Shown here: positions 1 to 7,146 of the stretch, one piece after another
Position numbering within the stretch: position 1 is the stretch's first letter
Layout: each line of letters starts with the position of its first letter
DNA from: HGM10836 sp964430375
GTDB lineage: Bacteria > Bacillota_I > Bacilli_A > RF39 > UBA660
Direction: 5' to 3'
Length of the DNA: 9,968 nucleotides
Assembly (NCBI GenBank): GCA_964430375.1
Contig: CAYSEZ010000033.1
Coordinates: forward strand, 1 to 9,968
The notes under the pieces: model-generated
What the model was told of the DNA's origin: nothing
The model's database searches: none
Seen by the model: the letters and a program-made list of their open reading frames with translations, nothing else
Position numbers and translations under genes: made by a program

Positions 1-2292
1 TTAATTATATGAACATGTGCTACTACGGTAATATGAATTATTATTTGTACAATAGTTAGCGCATGCTGTTTCTGTTTTTAATCCATTTGAACTACAAGAG
101 AAATTATATTCTTCTTGATCTGTTTTTGAATAACAAGTACATGTTCCGGTAATTGTAGATGAATTTGTGTTAGAATTTGATCCAGCGACAAAGTCTTTGT
201 ATCTATAATTCTTTATTCCTGCATTATTTTTACATGAAACGTATAAGTTATGTGTTCCTGATGATATTATATCAAAATATATATAAGCATTGTTTTTTGA
301 TGATGGACAATATGTAGAGTTTGGACAATCTATATTCCAATCTGTTCTCCAACTTGAAGATGTTGATTTTTTCCATTCTCCCCATATCCAATCAATTCCA
401 CTTTCTTCATCTGTACAATAGAATTTTACTCTAGTTGAACTTGACCAAACATATGTTATTACTGGAGCAGTTGTATCTATTTTTAATTCATATGAAACTG
501 TATCACTACATTTTGTAATATCTTCGCTATTACAAGCTTTAACGTAATATGTTGTAGCACCTTGTTTACTTATTTCTCCAGTAGTTGTTCCACTTGTAGT
601 TAATTTATCTTTATCTGTACCATAATAATAAACTACTTTACCACTTCCATTTGTTATAGTGCTTCCACTAAAGTTTAAAGTTACATTTGTTGTATGCCAT
701 TTACCACTTTCAATATTATCACTGGCTTTTATTGTTGGTTTACTAGGTATATTATATGTATCTGTTCCTGTTTTATCTAAAACTTTATCTGATGTATTAT
801 TTGTCTTATCTGTTGTATCACTAGTACTAATTGATTTATAGTTAGTTGTTTCTACTACTGAGACTGTTACCCCTATTATTTTTCCAAGATAAGCATTTGT
901 TAACTTAAGTGATGAAGTATTATTATTTATTTCTGTTTTTGTTCCATTTTCACTTGTTTTATACCACCATTTATATGTTTTGGTTCCTGATGAAGTACTG
1001 ATTACTGTGGCAGTTAATGTATTATCTACTTTGTTTGTTCCTTCGATTTTTACATTTAATGTAGGAGTAGCTTTTTCTATCTGACATTTAAATGTTACAT
1101 CTTTTGTAGTATTATCTTTCCAAACATATCCATTTTTTAATTTTGCTGTAATTGTATAAGTTCCTGCGTTTATTTGAGTATTGTTTGATAATTCATACAT
1201 ATTTGTACTAGATGTAGTAGTTAATTCTTGTTTTTTTCCATTATATGTTAATGATGTTTTACATAATGATGAGGTTGGTTTAACTACTTTGCTTTTACCA
1301 TTATCTACTACTGTAACTGTAATAGTTTTTGATATTTTTTCATCTATTGTTGTAGCAGTTATTGTAGTTTTGCCTATATTTATTCCTGTAATTTTACCAT
1401 TTTTAACAGTTGCTACTGATGTATCTTTACTAGTCCATACAATTGTAGTATTAGTAGGTGTTGTGGTAGCAGTTATTGTTTTACTTTCTCCAACTTTTAA
1501 TTCTATATTAGTTTCGCTTAGTTTTAAATCTGTAATTTCATTTGTTTTTTCTATTATGTTAATAGTAAATGCATATTCTTTACCTGTTTCTTTATCTGTT
1601 ACTTTTATTATAGAATCACCAATTTTATTTGCTTTTGCAATACCGTCTTCAATAGATAGATTATCATTATCTGAAGTATATGTTATATTATTATAACATT
1701 TGCTTACTCCTAAATCTATATTAGCTTTTAAGGCAAATTGTTGTCCTTTTTCTAATGTTATTTTATCTAACATGATAGAATCTTCATTTAATTTTTTACA
1801 TATTAATATATTTTTATTATCTTCAAGTGTTTTACCATTTATACTAGCATTAGTAGTTAATTTTATTTCTCCAGATGCTAATGCATTTATTCTATTATTT
1901 ACTTCTTTTCCCTCTAATGTTGGATAATCTAATATAGCTAATTTTTCATCGGATAAAGTAAAATTATATTTTATGTTATCTGAAGTGTTTTTACTTTTTA
2001 CAGAAGTTTTAAATGTGTTTTCGTCTCCGATATATATTATATCTGGAATATCAACATTTAAAGTATCTTTTGTATTTTTTGAACAACTTCTTGTTAATAG
2101 AAGAATAATTATTATTAATATTATTATTAATATAATAAATAATACTTTTTTATATTTTTCTAAATAATATTTTATTGTTTTCTTTTCTTCTTCATTTTCG
2201 TATACTACATTATAATCATCATTAAATTCAGATAATTCTTCATTATTAATTTCTTGATTTTCTACAAAATCATTATTGTCTACATTTGACAT
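1..2292 (-). CDS. Membrane-anchored surface protein with bacterial Ig-like (BIG2) domains and Cys-rich C terminus
   Basis: 763 aa, complete: TAA stop at 1-3 and ATG at 2290-2292 behind a strong SD (AGGGAGTGAT, 2296-2305). Seen: an acidic N-terminal tail (1-48), one very hydrophobic Ile/Leu helix (about 50-66) followed by Arg/Cys/Lys, then a long Ser/Thr/Asn-rich ectodomain; no cleavable signal peptide, so probably N-in and C-out. Domains: a degenerate BIG2-like unit (about 172-247); a clear BIG2 domain (about 254-328: LKVGES, VWTSKD, VKNGKITG, GKTTITAT); an MBG/YDG-like unit (about 343-407: YNGKKQ, NAGTYTITAKLKNGY); another Ig-like unit (about 410-485); a unit with KPT, TNVTLNFSG and YYVKAC (about 516-606). 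The tail (718-760) has six Cys. Other Cys fall in within-domain pairs (165/199, 344/403, 587/595), suggesting disulfides outside the cell. No catalytic motif, LPXTG or SLH was seen. Role unknown; adhesion or envelope structure is inference. Confidence 0.85.
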   Translation of the reverse strand: MSNVDNNDFVENQEINNEELSEFNDDYNVVYENEEEKKTIKYYLEKYKKVLFIILIIILIIIILLLTRSCSKNTKDTLNVDIPDIIYIGDENTFKTSVKSKNTSDNIKYNFTLSDEKLAILDYPTLEGKEVNNRINALASGEIKLTTNASINGKTLEDNKNILICKKLNEDSIMLDKITLEKGQQFALKANIDLGVSKCYNNITYTSDNDNLSIEDGIAKANKIGDSIIKVTDKETGKEYAFTINIIEKTNEITDLKLSETNIELKVGESKTITATTTPTNTTIVWTSKDTSVATVKNGKITGINIGKTTITATTIDEKISKTITVTVVDNGKSKVVKPTSSLCKTSLTYNGKKQELTTTSSTNMYELSNNTQINAGTYTITAKLKNGYVWKDNTTKDVTFKCQIEKATPTLNVKIEGTNKVDNTLTATVISTSSGTKTYKWWYKTSENGTKTEINNNTSSLKLTNAYLGKIIGVTVSVVETTNYKSISTSDTTDKTNNTSDKVLDKTGTDTYNIPSKPTIKASDNIESGKWHTTNVTLNFSGSTITNGSGKVVYYYGTDKDKLTTSGTTTGEISKQGATTYYVKACNSEDITKCSDTVSYELKIDTTAPVITYVWSSSTRVKFYCTDEESGIDWIWGEWKKSTSSSWRTDWNIDCPNSTYCPSSKNNAYIYFDIISSGTHNLYVSCKNNAGIKNYRYKDFVAGSNSNTNSSTITGTCTCYSKTDQEEYNFSCSSNGLKTETACANYCTNNNSYYRSSTCSYN

Positions 2293-2317
2293 TATATCAC
2301 TCCCTATTCTCTTCTTT

Positions 2318-2346
2318 AGTATAACATGTTTTTTGTTTAAAATCTA
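2318..2346 (-). promoter_or_regulatory. Extended -10 promoter for the Ig-like surface protein gene
   Basis: On the minus strand TATACT (2318-2323) is preceded by TGT (2324-2326), an extended -10 element. A 17-nt spacer leads to a poor -35 hexamer (TAGATT). Transcription would start near 2311, just upstream of the SD. It lies between the sigma-cluster hairpin and the surface-protein start, so that gene is probably its own transcription unit. Confidence 0.55.
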
Positions 2347-2363
2347 TATAAATTTTATAATTT

Positions 2364-2392
2364 AAAAAAAATACTATTTTGTAGTATTTTTT
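2364..2392 (-). terminator. AT-rich hairpin terminator at the end of the sigma gene cluster
   Basis: Arms 2366-2376 and 2382-2392 form an 11-bp perfect stem with a 5-nt loop. On the minus strand it runs into eight T (2371-2364). The stem contains the TAG stop of the last sigma gene (2374-2376). It has only one G-C pair, so it is a weak intrinsic terminator. A T-run on the plus side makes it look bidirectional, although no plus-strand gene is seen there. Confidence 0.55.
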
Positions 2393-3204
2393 AAATAAAT
2401 TCTTAATCTTTTAATTGTTTTGGTTTCTATTTGTCTTACTCTTTCTTTAGTAATACCATTTATTTTTGCTACTTCATCTAAAGTTTTTGCTACTCCATCA
2501 TCTATACCATATCTTTCATAAATTATTTTTCTATCTCTATCACTTATTTCTGGAGCATTTTCTATTAAGTTAATAATATAATCTATATATTCTTTTTGAA
2601 TTATTTGATCTTCTAATGTGTTTCCATCTTGACTATTTATATAGTCATATGGAGTAATTTTACTATCTCCTACTATTTTATCAAATGATGTTGGTTGTTC
2701 ACTTATTTTTAATAAATGTCTTACTTCGATAATTTTTAAATTTAATTCTTTTGATATTTCTTCTGGAGATGGTTTTCTATTGTTTTCTGTTTCAAACTTA
2801 ATACAAAAATAATTTATTTTCTTTATTTTATCATATGTTTTTACAGGAACTTTTATCATTCTAGAAAGTTCTGGCATAGAATGCATTATTGATTGTTTTA
2901 TCCACCAAATTGCATAAGTGGAAAATCTATATCCTTTTGAAACATCAAATTTTTCTATTGCTTTTATAAGTCCTATATTACCTTCTTGTATTAAATCTAG
3001 TAATGGTACTCCATAATGAGTATATTTTTTTGCTACATATATTACTAATCGTAAATTATGTTCAATTAGTTTTTGTTTTGCTTCTTCATTACCTTGTTTT
3101 GCTAGAGTAGCTAGTTCTATTTCTTCATCCTTTGTAAGCATAGGAATTAAATATATTTCATTTAAGTAATCTTTATAAGCATCTGTAATTATATTATCTT
3201 CCAT
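2374..3204 (-). CDS. RpoD/SigA-family sigma factor, short paralog without region 1.1 (third of three tandem genes)
   Basis: 276 aa sigma-70 subunit. It starts directly at region 1.2 (about 8-31: DYLNEI, IPMLT) and lacks the region 1.1-like N terminus of its two neighbours. Regions 2.1-2.3 are strongly conserved (KLIEHNLRLV 46-55, LLDLIQEGNIGL 68-79, EKFDVSKGYRFSTYA 84-98). In region 2.4 the paired Trp (100-101) and the -10 contact Gln (104, sigma70 Q437) are present, but the T440 equivalent is Met107 and the following Arg is His108. The region 3.2 finger reads DYINSQDG rather than the usual DFIEDE. The region 4.2 recognition helix is TKERVRQIE (252-260), with Lys for R584 but E585 and R588 equivalents kept. 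The SD AAAGGTG precedes the ATG; the gap to the upstream sigma gene is 15 bp. Probably an alternative sigma with a shifted -10 preference (inference). Confidence 0.9.
   Translation of the reverse strand: MEDNIITDAYKDYLNEIYLIPMLTKDEEIELATLAKQGNEEAKQKLIEHNLRLVIYVAKKYTHYGVPLLDLIQEGNIGLIKAIEKFDVSKGYRFSTYAIWWIKQSIMHSMPELSRMIKVPVKTYDKIKKINYFCIKFETENNRKPSPEEISKELNLKIIEVRHLLKISEQPTSFDKIVGDSKITPYDYINSQDGNTLEDQIIQKEYIDYIINLIENAPEISDRDRKIIYERYGIDDGVAKTLDEVAKINGITKERVRQIETKTIKRLRIYLKNTTK
2921..2957. repeat. 37-bp block identical in all three sigma genes (copy 1)
   Basis: The 37 bases here recur exactly at 3809-3845 and 4852-4888 and encode region 2.2/2.3 (EKFDVSKGYRF and flanks). A second exact 32-bp block is shared at 2975-3006, 3863-3894 and 4906-4937 (LLDLIQEGN region). 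A third block of about 25 bp lies near 3060, 3949 and 4991 (KLIEHN region). Identity includes synonymous positions while other parts have diverged, which fits tandem duplication, possibly with gene conversion. Confidence 0.85.
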
Positions 3205-3219
3205 ATTACACCTTTAATA

Positions 3220-4263
3220 CTATTTTCTTGTTAAGATCTTTGAATTATTATATGATGTTTCTCTTGATTTTGATTGAAGATATATTCTTAGTTTTTTTAG
3301 AGTATTCTTTTCTATTTGTCTTACTCTTTCTCTGGAAAGTCCATATATTTCTCCGACTTCTTGAAGTGTTTTTTCTTTTCCATCAATAACTCCATATCTT
3401 TGATATATTATTTCTCTATCTCTATCACTTACTCTTGGTGCTTCTTCTATTAATTTCATCATTTCTAAGATATATTCTCTTTGAATTGCATCTGCTTCTA
3501 AGTTTCCTTGTTTTTCATCTTCGATAAAATCAATTGTAGCAGCTTCTTTATCAGGTCCTATTGGTTTTTCAAGTGATACTGGTATTTCTTGACTTCTTAT
3601 TATTCGTTTTGCAGTTTCTTCTTCTATATCTAGAGCTTCTGTTATTTCTTTTATTGTTGGTTTTCTATAATATTTTGATTCAAATTTTGCAACAAAGAAT
3701 TCAAGTTTTCTCATTGTTTCATATGCATGTACAGGCATTCTTATAATTCTTGATGTTTCAGGTAATGAACGAGTTATTGATTGTCTTATCCACCATGTTG
3801 CATAAGTAGAAAATCTATATCCTTTTGAAACATCAAATTTTTCTACTGCTTTATAAAGTCCAATATTACCTTCTTGTATTAAATCTAGTAATGGGACACC
3901 AGATGGAACATATTTTTTTGCAATTGATACAACTAAACGTAAATTGTGTTCAATTAGTTTTTGTTTTGCTTCTTCATCACCTTGTTTTACTAAAGTAGCA
4001 AGTTCTATTTCTTGTTCATTAGTTAATAAAGATATAGCACCAATTTCATTTAAATATGTTCTTACTGAATCATTCTTTTTACCAGTATATTCATATCTTA
4101 TTTTTTCATTTGATTCATATGATATTTCTATTTTGTTTTCTAAACAATATTTGACTATTTCATCTATTGTTTCTTCATTTAAGTTTTCTTTTTCTAAATC
4201 TTGATAATTTATTTTTTCATTATTCATTATTCTTTCTATAATTTCTTTAATATTATTTTCCAT
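3220..4263 (-). CDS. RpoD/SigA-family sigma factor, most canonical of three tandem paralogs
   Basis: 347 aa, close to a short Firmicute SigA. Residues 1-50 resemble sigma region 1.1 (INYQDLEKE, ENKIEI). Region 1.2 is at about 66-86 (YLNEIGAISLLT) and region 2 at about 96-180 (LLDLIQEGNIGL, KGYRFSTYATWWIRQSITR). The -10 contacts match sigma70: W157-W158, Q161, T164, R165. Region 3 is at about 185-235 (KPTIKEI, IPVSLEKPIG), the 3.2 finger DFIEDE at 245-250, and region 4.2 at about 298-330 with SRERVRQIE (310-318), keeping all three sigma70 -35 contacts (R584, E585, R588). Odd: the usual HPSRS after KLR is missing (KLRIYLQSK), and dnaG, the common rpoD neighbour, is not here. It could be the housekeeping factor or a close group 2 paralog. 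The SD AAAGGAGAA is strong; the gap to the upstream sigma gene is 17 bp. Confidence 0.92.
   Translation of the reverse strand: MENNIKEIIERIMNNEKINYQDLEKENLNEETIDEIVKYCLENKIEISYESNEKIRYEYTGKKNDSVRTYLNEIGAISLLTNEQEIELATLVKQGDEEAKQKLIEHNLRLVVSIAKKYVPSGVPLLDLIQEGNIGLYKAVEKFDVSKGYRFSTYATWWIRQSITRSLPETSRIIRMPVHAYETMRKLEFFVAKFESKYYRKPTIKEITEALDIEEETAKRIIRSQEIPVSLEKPIGPDKEAATIDFIEDEKQGNLEADAIQREYILEMMKLIEEAPRVSDRDREIIYQRYGVIDGKEKTLQEVGEIYGLSRERVRQIEKNTLKKLRIYLQSKSRETSYNNSKILTRK
3809..3845. repeat. 37-bp sigma-gene block (copy 2)
   Basis: Exact copy of 2921-2957 and 4852-4888, in region 2.2/2.3 of the middle sigma gene. Identity to the 4852 copy extends several bases further on both sides. Confidence 0.85.
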
Positions 4264-4280
4264 ATATATTCTCCTTTTAA

Positions 4281-5306
4281 TTACTTTCTTATTTTTTGTT
4301 TTATATTTTCATATTCATTTAATTCTAAATAAGTTTTCAACTTTTTTAAAACTGTTTTTTCTATCATATTAACTCTTTGTTTTGTAATTCCATATAAATT
4401 TCCTAGTTCTTCACAGGTTTTACTTTCTCCGATTATTCCATATCTTTGATATATTATATTTTTATCTCTTTCTTTTAATATTGATTTATCTTCTAGTAAG
4501 TCTAGCATTTGTTCTATAGTTGTTTTTTCAATTACTATGTCTTCGGTTAAGTTATCTTCTCTTGTGTCTTCGATAAAGTCTAAATAAGTTGAATCAGTGT
4601 TATTGTTTACTGGTTTTTCAAATTCTAAAACACCTCTATTAATTATGGTTTTTACTGTATCTTCAGATATATTTAAAGATTCAGTTATTTCTTTTATTGT
4701 TGGTTTTCTAGAATTTAACATTTCAAATTGTGAAATGAATTGGTTGACTTTTTTTATTTGTTCATGAGTATAAATTGAGATTTTCATTACTCCATTTTTT
4801 GTTGTTATTGCTTTTGTTATTGATGCAAATATCCACCATGTTGCATGAGTAGAAAATCTATATCCTTTTGAAACATCAAATTTTTCTACTGCTTGCATTA
4901 AACCAATATTACCTTCTTGTATTAAATCTAGTAATGGCATTCCATAATCTTTGTACCTTTTGGCAATTGCTACTACTAAACGTAAATTATGTTCAATTAG
5001 TTTTTGTTTTGCTTCTGTGTCTCCGTTTTTTGAAAGTATTCCTAATATTTTTTCTTGTTCTAAAGTCAGTAATGGAATTTTACTTATTTCATTAAAATAC
5101 ATAGAAATTGAATCAAGTTCTTCATTATCTTCCATATTACTTGTATTTAAAGATATATCATATTTTATTTCAATATTTTTTTCTATACAATGGTTTATTA
5201 TGCTACTTAAATCATCTTCACTTAAGTTTTCATTTTCTAATTCTTGATAACTTATTTTTCCATTATCATGAATTTTTTTTACTATTTCCTCCATAGTATT
5301 TTTCAT
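4281..5306 (-). CDS. Divergent RpoD/SigA-family sigma factor (first of three tandem genes)
   Basis: 341 aa, promoter-proximal gene. The N terminus (1-50, KISYQELENENL, KNIEIKY) is homologous to the region 1.1-like segment of the next gene. Region 2 core is intact (KLIEHNLRLVVAIAKRY, LLDLIQEGNIGL, KFDVSKGYRFST). Region 2.4 has changed: W157-W158 are kept, but the Arg-Gln after them is Phe160-Ala161, so the sigma70 Q437 contact is lost; T164 is kept and R441 is Lys165. DFIEDT at 243-248 keeps the 3.2 finger. The recognition helix reads TKQRVNMIE (308-316): the R584, E585 and R588 equivalents are Lys, Gln and Asn. So it is a clear sigma-70 protein with predicted altered -10 and -35 recognition. 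First ATG chosen because the G-rich SD (GAGGGGGATG) lies just upstream; an internal ATG (codon 5) has no comparable SD. The consensus promoter at 5337-5365 drives it. Confidence 0.9.
   Translation of the reverse strand: MKNTMEEIVKKIHDNGKISYQELENENLSEDDLSSIINHCIEKNIEIKYDISLNTSNMEDNEELDSISMYFNEISKIPLLTLEQEKILGILSKNGDTEAKQKLIEHNLRLVVAIAKRYKDYGMPLLDLIQEGNIGLMQAVEKFDVSKGYRFSTHATWWIFASITKAITTKNGVMKISIYTHEQIKKVNQFISQFEMLNSRKPTIKEITESLNISEDTVKTIINRGVLEFEKPVNNNTDSTYLDFIEDTREDNLTEDIVIEKTTIEQMLDLLEDKSILKERDKNIIYQRYGIIGESKTCEELGNLYGITKQRVNMIEKTVLKKLKTYLELNEYENIKQKIRK
4852..4888. repeat. 37-bp sigma-gene block (copy 3)
   Basis: Exact copy of the blocks at 2921-2957 and 3809-3845, in the first-transcribed sigma gene. 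Confidence 0.85.
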
Positions 5307-5336
5307 AATTACATCCCCCTCTTATGAATGTTTTAT

Positions 5337-5365
5337 ATTATACTACTTTTTTTTAAATTAGTCAA
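5337..5365 (-). promoter_or_regulatory. Near-consensus housekeeping promoter for the three-sigma operon
   Basis: On the minus strand: TTGACT (5360-5365), a 17-nt spacer, then perfect TATAAT (5337-5342). This is the best promoter in the window. Start would be near 5330, giving a leader of about 24 nt with the SD. No other promoter of this quality lies between the sigma genes, which with the short gaps supports one operon. Confidence 0.85.
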
Positions 5366-5419
5366 CTTTTTTCTACAAATAATAGTTAATATGTGTGTTA
5401 TTTTGTTATTGGTGATTAA

Positions 5420-5584
5420 ATGAAAGTTAAAATATATGATGAAGAAAATGAATTAGATTTAGAAGAAAAAATCAATGACTTTATTTTTGAAAAAGAAGTC
5501 ATTGATATTAAGTATCAAATTGCAATTGCAGTATCAGGTGAAGAACAAATATATTGTTATTCTGCGATTGTAATATATAATTAA
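5420..5584 (+). CDS. cse60: Cse60-family small sporulation protein
   Basis: 54 aa; the only plus-strand gene supported here. The sequence MKVKIYDEENELDLEEKIND and the later VIDIKYQIA, EEQIYCYSAIVIY match the pattern of the Cse60 family as I remember it: an acidic start, VIDIK in the middle, and a YSA(I/L)(I/V)IY end. The Bacillus subtilis member is about 60 aa and is expressed in sporulation under SigE; its biochemical role is unknown. The SD GGTGAT sits five bases before the ATG at 5420. The TAA ends at 5584, directly against the ruvB stop on the other strand (5585). The 113-bp gap to the sigma operon is divergent; no convincing SigE promoter could be picked out in it. The gene also carries the antisense ruvAB terminator. 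Confidence 0.8.
   Translation: MKVKIYDEENELDLEEKINDFIFEKEVIDIKYQIAIAVSGEEQIYCYSAIVIYN
5466..5506 (-). terminator. Intrinsic terminator of ruvAB, inside cse60
   Basis: Arms 5471-5481 and 5496-5506 are an 11-bp perfect inverted repeat with a 14-nt loop. Read on the minus strand, the stem runs into a T-tract (complement of the A-run 5466-5471) and then CTTC. It lies about 80 bp past the ruvB stop, wholly within the convergent cse60 coding region. Stem plus U-tract in the right direction fits a rho-independent terminator. Confidence 0.7.
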
Positions 5585-6559
5585 TTAATTTTTATTAAAA
5601 TAGTTATATGCTTCTTTAGTAGCTATTCTACCTCTTGAAGTTCTTTTCATAAAGCCTATTTGAATTAAGTATGGTTCGTACATATCTTCAATTGTTGAAG
5701 CTTCTTCGCCAATACTAGTAGCAAGTGTATCTATTCCTACAGGGCCACCATTAAACTTATCTATTATAGTTAGGATAAGTTCTTTATCTGTTTCATCTAA
5801 GCCTACTTTATCTATTTTTAATCTATCTAGAGCTTTATTAGTTATTTCTAAATCAATATGGCTTTTTGCTTCGACTAGTGCAAAGTCTCTTACTCTTTTT
5901 AATAAGTTATTTGCTATTCTTGGAGTACCTCTGCTTCTTCTAGCAAGTTCTAGAGCTGCATCACTATCTATTGCTACTCCAAGTACTCTTGATGTTCTTT
6001 CTATTATTTTTGTTAATTCTTCTGTTGTATAATAGTGTAATTTATTTACTATACCAAATCTATCTCTTAGGGGTGCAGTTATATCTCCAGCACGTGTTGT
6101 AGCACCTACTAAAGTAAATGGTGGTAAATCTATTTTTATATTACGAGATGATCCGTCGCTACCTATAATAATATTTAAAGTAAAATCTTCCATCGCAGGA
6201 TAAAGTATTTCTTCAATATATCTAGGCATACGATGTATTTCATCAATAAATAATACATCACCTGGTTCTAAAGTAGAAAGTATTGCAGCAAGATCTCCAC
6301 TTTTTTCTATTGAAGGTCCACTTGCAGTTTTAATATTTACTCCAAGTTCATTTGCTATAATATTAGCCATAGTAGTTTTACCTAGCCCTGGAGGACCATA
6401 TAATAAAACATGATCTAAACTTTCTCCTCGTATTTTAGCAGCTTTTATAAAAACTTTCATATTTTCTTTTAATTCTGTTTGTCCAATATATTCTTCAATT
6501 AAAAGAGGTCTTATTGAGCTTTCAAACTCTATTTCTTTTGTTTCTAATTCTTTTTTCAT
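5585..6559 (-). CDS. ruvB: Holliday junction branch migration ATPase RuvB
   Basis: 324 aa, normal length. RuvB is the hexameric AAA+ motor that, with RuvA, drives branch migration of Holliday junctions during recombinational repair. Seen: RPLLIEEYIGQ (17-27), Walker A GPPGLGKT (55-62), Walker B LFIDEIHR (103-110), sensor 1 ATTRAG (153-158), the Arg-finger segment PLRDRFG (163-169), the sensor 2 region GTPRIANNLLKRVRD (211-225), and the C-terminal winged-helix DNA-binding domain (about 255-320: GGPVGIDTLA, EPYLIQIGFMKRTSRGR). It follows ruvA by 9 bp. The SD GGAGA overlaps the ruvA stop codon, so the two are cotranscribed and probably translationally linked. Its stop abuts the cse60 stop. Nothing unusual in the protein itself. 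Confidence 0.98.
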   Translation of the reverse strand: MKKELETKEIEFESSIRPLLIEEYIGQTELKENMKVFIKAAKIRGESLDHVLLYGPPGLGKTTMANIIANELGVNIKTASGPSIEKSGDLAAILSTLEPGDVLFIDEIHRMPRYIEEILYPAMEDFTLNIIIGSDGSSRNIKIDLPPFTLVGATTRAGDITAPLRDRFGIVNKLHYYTTEELTKIIERTSRVLGVAIDSDAALELARRSRGTPRIANNLLKRVRDFALVEAKSHIDLEITNKALDRLKIDKVGLDETDKELILTIIDKFNGGPVGIDTLATSIGEEASTIEDMYEPYLIQIGFMKRTSRGRIATKEAYNYFNKN

Positions 6560-6568
6560 AAAAATCTC

Positions 6569-7123
6569 CTACTTAAGTAATAATTTTAATGCTTCTTTTA
6601 CTTTATCTTCAATTGTTAAAGAGTTATCTATTTTACCTAAAATATGTTTAAAGTCTTTTTCTTTGTATCCTAAACCTTTTAATACTTCAGAAAGTTCAGT
6701 AATATCATCAGTTTCAGTAGTAGATTCTGTTATAGATACTTTTCCTTTTAAATCAAGTATTATTTGTTTAGCAACTTTTTCTCCAACTTTAGGGAATTTT
6801 TTTAAATATAATATGTTTTCTCTTTCTATTGCATCACTTATACCACTTACAGATCCTGTAGCAAGCATAGGAATAGCCATTTTAGGTCCAACTCCTTTAA
6901 CACTAATAAGTTTTAGAAACATTTCTTTTTCTTCAATTGTTTTAAATCCATATAAACTATTTTCATCTTCTCTTATAAATTGGTATAAATATACTTTATA
7001 TTCTTTATCTAATTCAAAAGCATAAGGATTAGGTACATAAATAGTATATCCTATGTTGTTTACTTCAAGAACTATATAAGAAGAAGATTGAAAAGTTATT
7101 TTTCCATAAAAATATGAATACAT
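6569..7123 (-). CDS. ruvA: Holliday junction-binding protein RuvA
   Basis: 184 aa, slightly short but within the usual range. RuvA tetramers bind the four-way junction and load RuvB. Seen: an N-terminal OB fold (1-63: MYSYFYGKI, YIVLEVNNIGYTIYVP, REDENSLYGF), two helix-hairpin-helix motifs (VKGVGPKMA about 74-82, FPKVGEKVAKQI about 109-120), an acidic, Thr-rich linker (about 131-143), and the C-terminal domain III that contacts RuvB (about 144-184: EVLKGLGYKEKD). The start is set by GGTGATTAT directly before the ATG. ruvC is not in the window. A candidate promoter lies just upstream, and the spoVIF terminator separates this unit from der-spoVIF. Confidence 0.97.
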   Translation of the reverse strand: MYSYFYGKITFQSSSYIVLEVNNIGYTIYVPNPYAFELDKEYKVYLYQFIREDENSLYGFKTIEEKEMFLKLISVKGVGPKMAIPMLATGSVSGISDAIERENILYLKKFPKVGEKVAKQIILDLKGKVSITESTTETDDITELSEVLKGLGYKEKDFKHILGKIDNSLTIEDKVKEALKLLLK

Positions 7124-7146
7124 ATAATCACCAACCTATCAATTAC

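Noticed and set aside
1181..1696. 171-codon hydrophobic plus-strand frame
   Set aside because: It is antisense to the Thr/Val-rich Ig domains, whose complement yields Val/Leu/Ile codons. No SD or family resemblance; the minus-strand gene is clearly real.
2921..4888. CRISPR-like or IS-like repeats
   Set aside because: The repeated blocks are about 900-1000 bp apart, in frame within homologous coding regions, and encode conserved sigma region 2.
3561..5296. Several plus-strand frames of 60-98 codons across the sigma genes
   Set aside because: They mirror each other because they lie opposite the paralogous sigma genes. Composition is Leu/Phe-rich low complexity with no SD, so they are shadows.
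5366..5419. SigE promoter for cse60 (TACAAAT-like -10 near 5374)
   Set aside because: No ATATT-like -35 at the required distance; AT-rich sequence gives such matches by chance.
6663..7025. 120-codon plus-strand frame opposite ruvA
   Set aside because: Antisense to a textbook RuvA sequence and without its own signals.
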